A stretch of DNA of 6,803 nt, taken from positions 1-6,803 of the forward strand of contig JALSNB010000347.1 in assembly GCA_026987225.1 (NCBI GenBank), written 5' to 3'. The translations under genes were made by a program, and so were the position numbers. Below, piece by piece: positions 6,063-6,803 of the stretch. The stretch's first letter is position 1. Each line of letters starts with the position of its first letter. Origin of the DNA: Caldisericaceae bacterium (GTDB taxonomy: Bacteria > Caldisericota > Caldisericia > Caldisericales > Caldisericaceae). The notes beneath the pieces were generated by a model, which worked only from the letters and a program-made list of their open reading frames with translations, was not told where the DNA came from and ran no database searches.

Positions 6063-6088
6063 GACGATATTAAAGTAAATATATCGTC
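6063..6088. promoter_or_regulatory. Perfect 8-N10-8 inverted repeat upstream of the hsp20 promoter
   Basis: GACGATAT (6063-6070) and ATATCGTC (6081-6088) are exact inverted copies separated by 10 AT-rich bases. The element ends 7 bp before the hsp20 -35 and is centred about 54 bp upstream of the expected start of transcription. It is not CIRCE (TTAGCACTC-N9-GAGTGCTAA), and no T-tract follows, so it is not a terminator. It is best read as a binding site for a dimeric regulator of hsp20, or less likely of the divergent arsR unit. Confidence 0.5.
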
Positions 6089-6095
6089 CAACCTC

Positions 6096-6123
6096 TTGAC
6101 AAAAATATAAAAATTTTTATAAT
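6096..6123 (+). promoter_or_regulatory. Sigma-70-type promoter of hsp20
   Basis: Both hexamers match consensus exactly: -35 TTGACA (6096-6101) and -10 TATAAT (6118-6123), with a 16-bp spacer of only A and T. Transcription should begin near 6130, giving a leader of roughly 28 nt. A promoter this strong for a chaperone implies repression at normal temperature or high constitutive expression. Confidence 0.8.
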
Positions 6124-6157
6124 ATTTGTGAAAAATGAATGAGAAGGAGGTGATAGC

Positions 6158-6646
6158 ATGGCAGTCTGGGATCCATTTGATGAAATAAGAAGGCTTGAAG
6201 AAGAAATTGACAGCGTGTTCAATGAATTCTGGAGAACCGGTGGAGGTCGGCGTCGTGCGTTACCTACTTCAGCAAAGAGAAAAGAAAAAGGCGAAATTGC
6301 ACCTTATGAGGAAGCGATAATCTGGGCACCTGCAGTTGATGTTATTGACAGGGAAAAAGAAATCGTTGTAAAAGCCGATCTGCCGGGAGTAGATAAGAAA
6401 GACGTTAAAATTAAGATAGATCCGGAAACAATTTCCATATCCGGTGAAATCAAAAAAGAGAAAAAAGAAGAAAACGAAACATACTATCGTGAAGAAAGGG
6501 TATATGGTAGCTTTAGCAGGGTAATTCCTCTTCCTGCAGAAGTTGATCCTGAAAAAGCCGAAGCAAAATTTGAAAATGGTGTGTTAGAAATCACCGCACC
6601 GAAAGTAAAACCTGCAAAGAAAGTAAAAGAAATTACGTTGAAGTAA
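6158..6646 (+). CDS. hsp20: Small heat shock protein, Hsp20 / alpha-crystallin family
   Basis: An ATP-independent cytoplasmic chaperone that forms large oligomers and holds unfolding proteins. Length is 162 residues. The N-terminal arm (1-55) starts WDPFDEIRRLEEEIDSVF, a common bacterial Hsp20 opening, and includes a basic stretch (R31-R33, K40-K44). The alpha-crystallin domain spans about 56-149: W56-APAVDV, ADLPGVDKKDVKI (73-85), SISGEI (93-98), the loop YREERVYGSFSRVIPLP (110-126) and the hallmark F138-ENGVL143. The C-terminal tail carries I159-T-L161, the I-x-[IVL] anchor used in oligomer assembly. A perfect Shine-Dalgarno, AAGGAGGTGAT (6144-6154), places the AGGAGG core 7 bases before the ATG. 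Translation ends in tandem stops TAATAA followed directly by a strong terminator. It is a single-gene unit, transcribed divergently from arsR. Confidence 0.96.
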   Translation: MAVWDPFDEIRRLEEEIDSVFNEFWRTGGGRRRALPTSAKRKEKGEIAPYEEAIIWAPAVDVIDREKEIVVKADLPGVDKKDVKIKIDPETISISGEIKKEKKEENETYYREERVYGSFSRVIPLPAEVDPEKAEAKFENGVLEITAPKVKPAKKVKEITLK

Positions 6647-6647
6647 T

Positions 6648-6679
6648 AAAAAAGCGGGCGTTCAAACGCCCGCTTTTTT
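6648..6679. terminator. Bidirectional rho-independent terminator between hsp20 and a convergent gene
   Basis: A GC-rich stem, GCGGGCGT (6654-6661) with ACGCCCGC (6666-6673), closes a TCAA tetraloop. Six A's (6648-6653) and six T's (6674-6679) flank it, making a 14-bp perfect stem and a U-tract on either strand. It begins one base after the hsp20 TAA and ends four bases before the stop codon of the minus-strand gene on the right, so it can serve both. Confidence 0.93.
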
Positions 6680-6683
6680 CATT

Positions 6684-6803
6684 TTACTTGGCAGATACCG
6701 AAACGTTTGGAATATAGAAATACGGAGAAATAAATTTATCCAACCAGATATTTTCCTGAGAAAGTGCAATATCTTTAAAGGCCTCGAAAATATTCAAGTC
6801 TAT
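6684..6803 (-). CDS. C-terminal end of an unidentified protein (partial, runs off right edge)
   Basis: A minus-strand frame open from the window edge to TAA at 6686-6684, giving 39 residues. It is rich in aromatic residues (IWLDKFISPYFYIP, then NVSVSAK at the end), has no recognisable motif and does not look like a membrane segment. The case for a real gene is positional: its stop lies four bases from the bidirectional terminator, exactly where a convergent gene should end. I cannot name a family from this tail. Confidence 0.6.
   Translation of the reverse strand: MDLNIFEAFKDIALSQENIWLDKFISPYFYIPNVSVSAK

Noticed and set aside
6063..6088. CIRCE/HrcA operator or terminator at the hsp20-side repeat
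   Set aside because: The arms do not match TTAGCACTC/GAGTGCTAA, and there is no T-tract after the repeat.
1..6803. Mobile elements, CRISPR arrays, tRNA or rRNA genes
   Set aside because: No transposase-like protein, regularly spaced repeats or recognisable tRNA/rRNA sequence was seen when reading the window by eye.

Overview
The window comes from a moderately AT-rich bacterial chromosome. Genes are tightly packed, Shine-Dalgarno sequences are strong (several close to AAGGAGGTGAT), and promoters are sigma-70-like. The gene content (a dipeptide ABC importer, a large FMN/Fe-S/FAD Old Yellow Enzyme reductase, a DUF89 phosphatase and an Hsp20 chaperone) suits an anaerobic, possibly thermophilic bacterium such as a member of the Clostridia, Thermotogota or Caldisericota. 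This placement is inference only; nothing in the window fixes the taxon.

Layout. Positions 1-947 (minus) carry a dipeptide permease of the DppB type, cut off at its C-terminus by the window edge. Positions 1019-2614 (minus) carry its DppA-like lipoprotein. The two are separated by a GC-rich hairpin that may adjust binding-protein versus permease expression. dppA has its own promoter (2752-2779) and a leader of about 130 nt containing a candidate 22-codon upstream ORF that overlaps the dppA start. Positions 2783-3643 (minus) encode a DUF89/ARMT1-like metal-dependent phosphatase. Positions 3701-5623 (minus) encode a 640-residue NADH:flavin oxidoreductase. Positions 5624-5926 (minus) encode a small ArsR-family regulator whose stop codon directly abuts the oxidoreductase ATG.

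The 5939-6157 gap is divergent. A promoter for arsR with an overlapping inverted repeat reads leftward. A promoter with perfect -35 and -10 hexamers, preceded by a perfect 8-N10-8 inverted repeat, reads rightward into an Hsp20 gene (6158-6646). A strong bidirectional terminator (6648-6679) separates hsp20 from the C-terminal tail of an unidentified convergent gene (6684-6803, minus).

How the genes work together. arsR, the oxidoreductase and the DUF89 gene look like one co-oriented, probably autoregulated unit. A thiol-bearing regulator would sense a metal, redox or electrophile signal and control a flavin/Fe-S ene-reductase and a phosphatase from a family linked to metabolite repair. Function and substrates are unknown. 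No terminator is visible before dppA, so read-through from this unit into the peptide transporter is possible. No mobile element, CRISPR array, tRNA or rRNA was seen, and no gap exceeds 300 bases.
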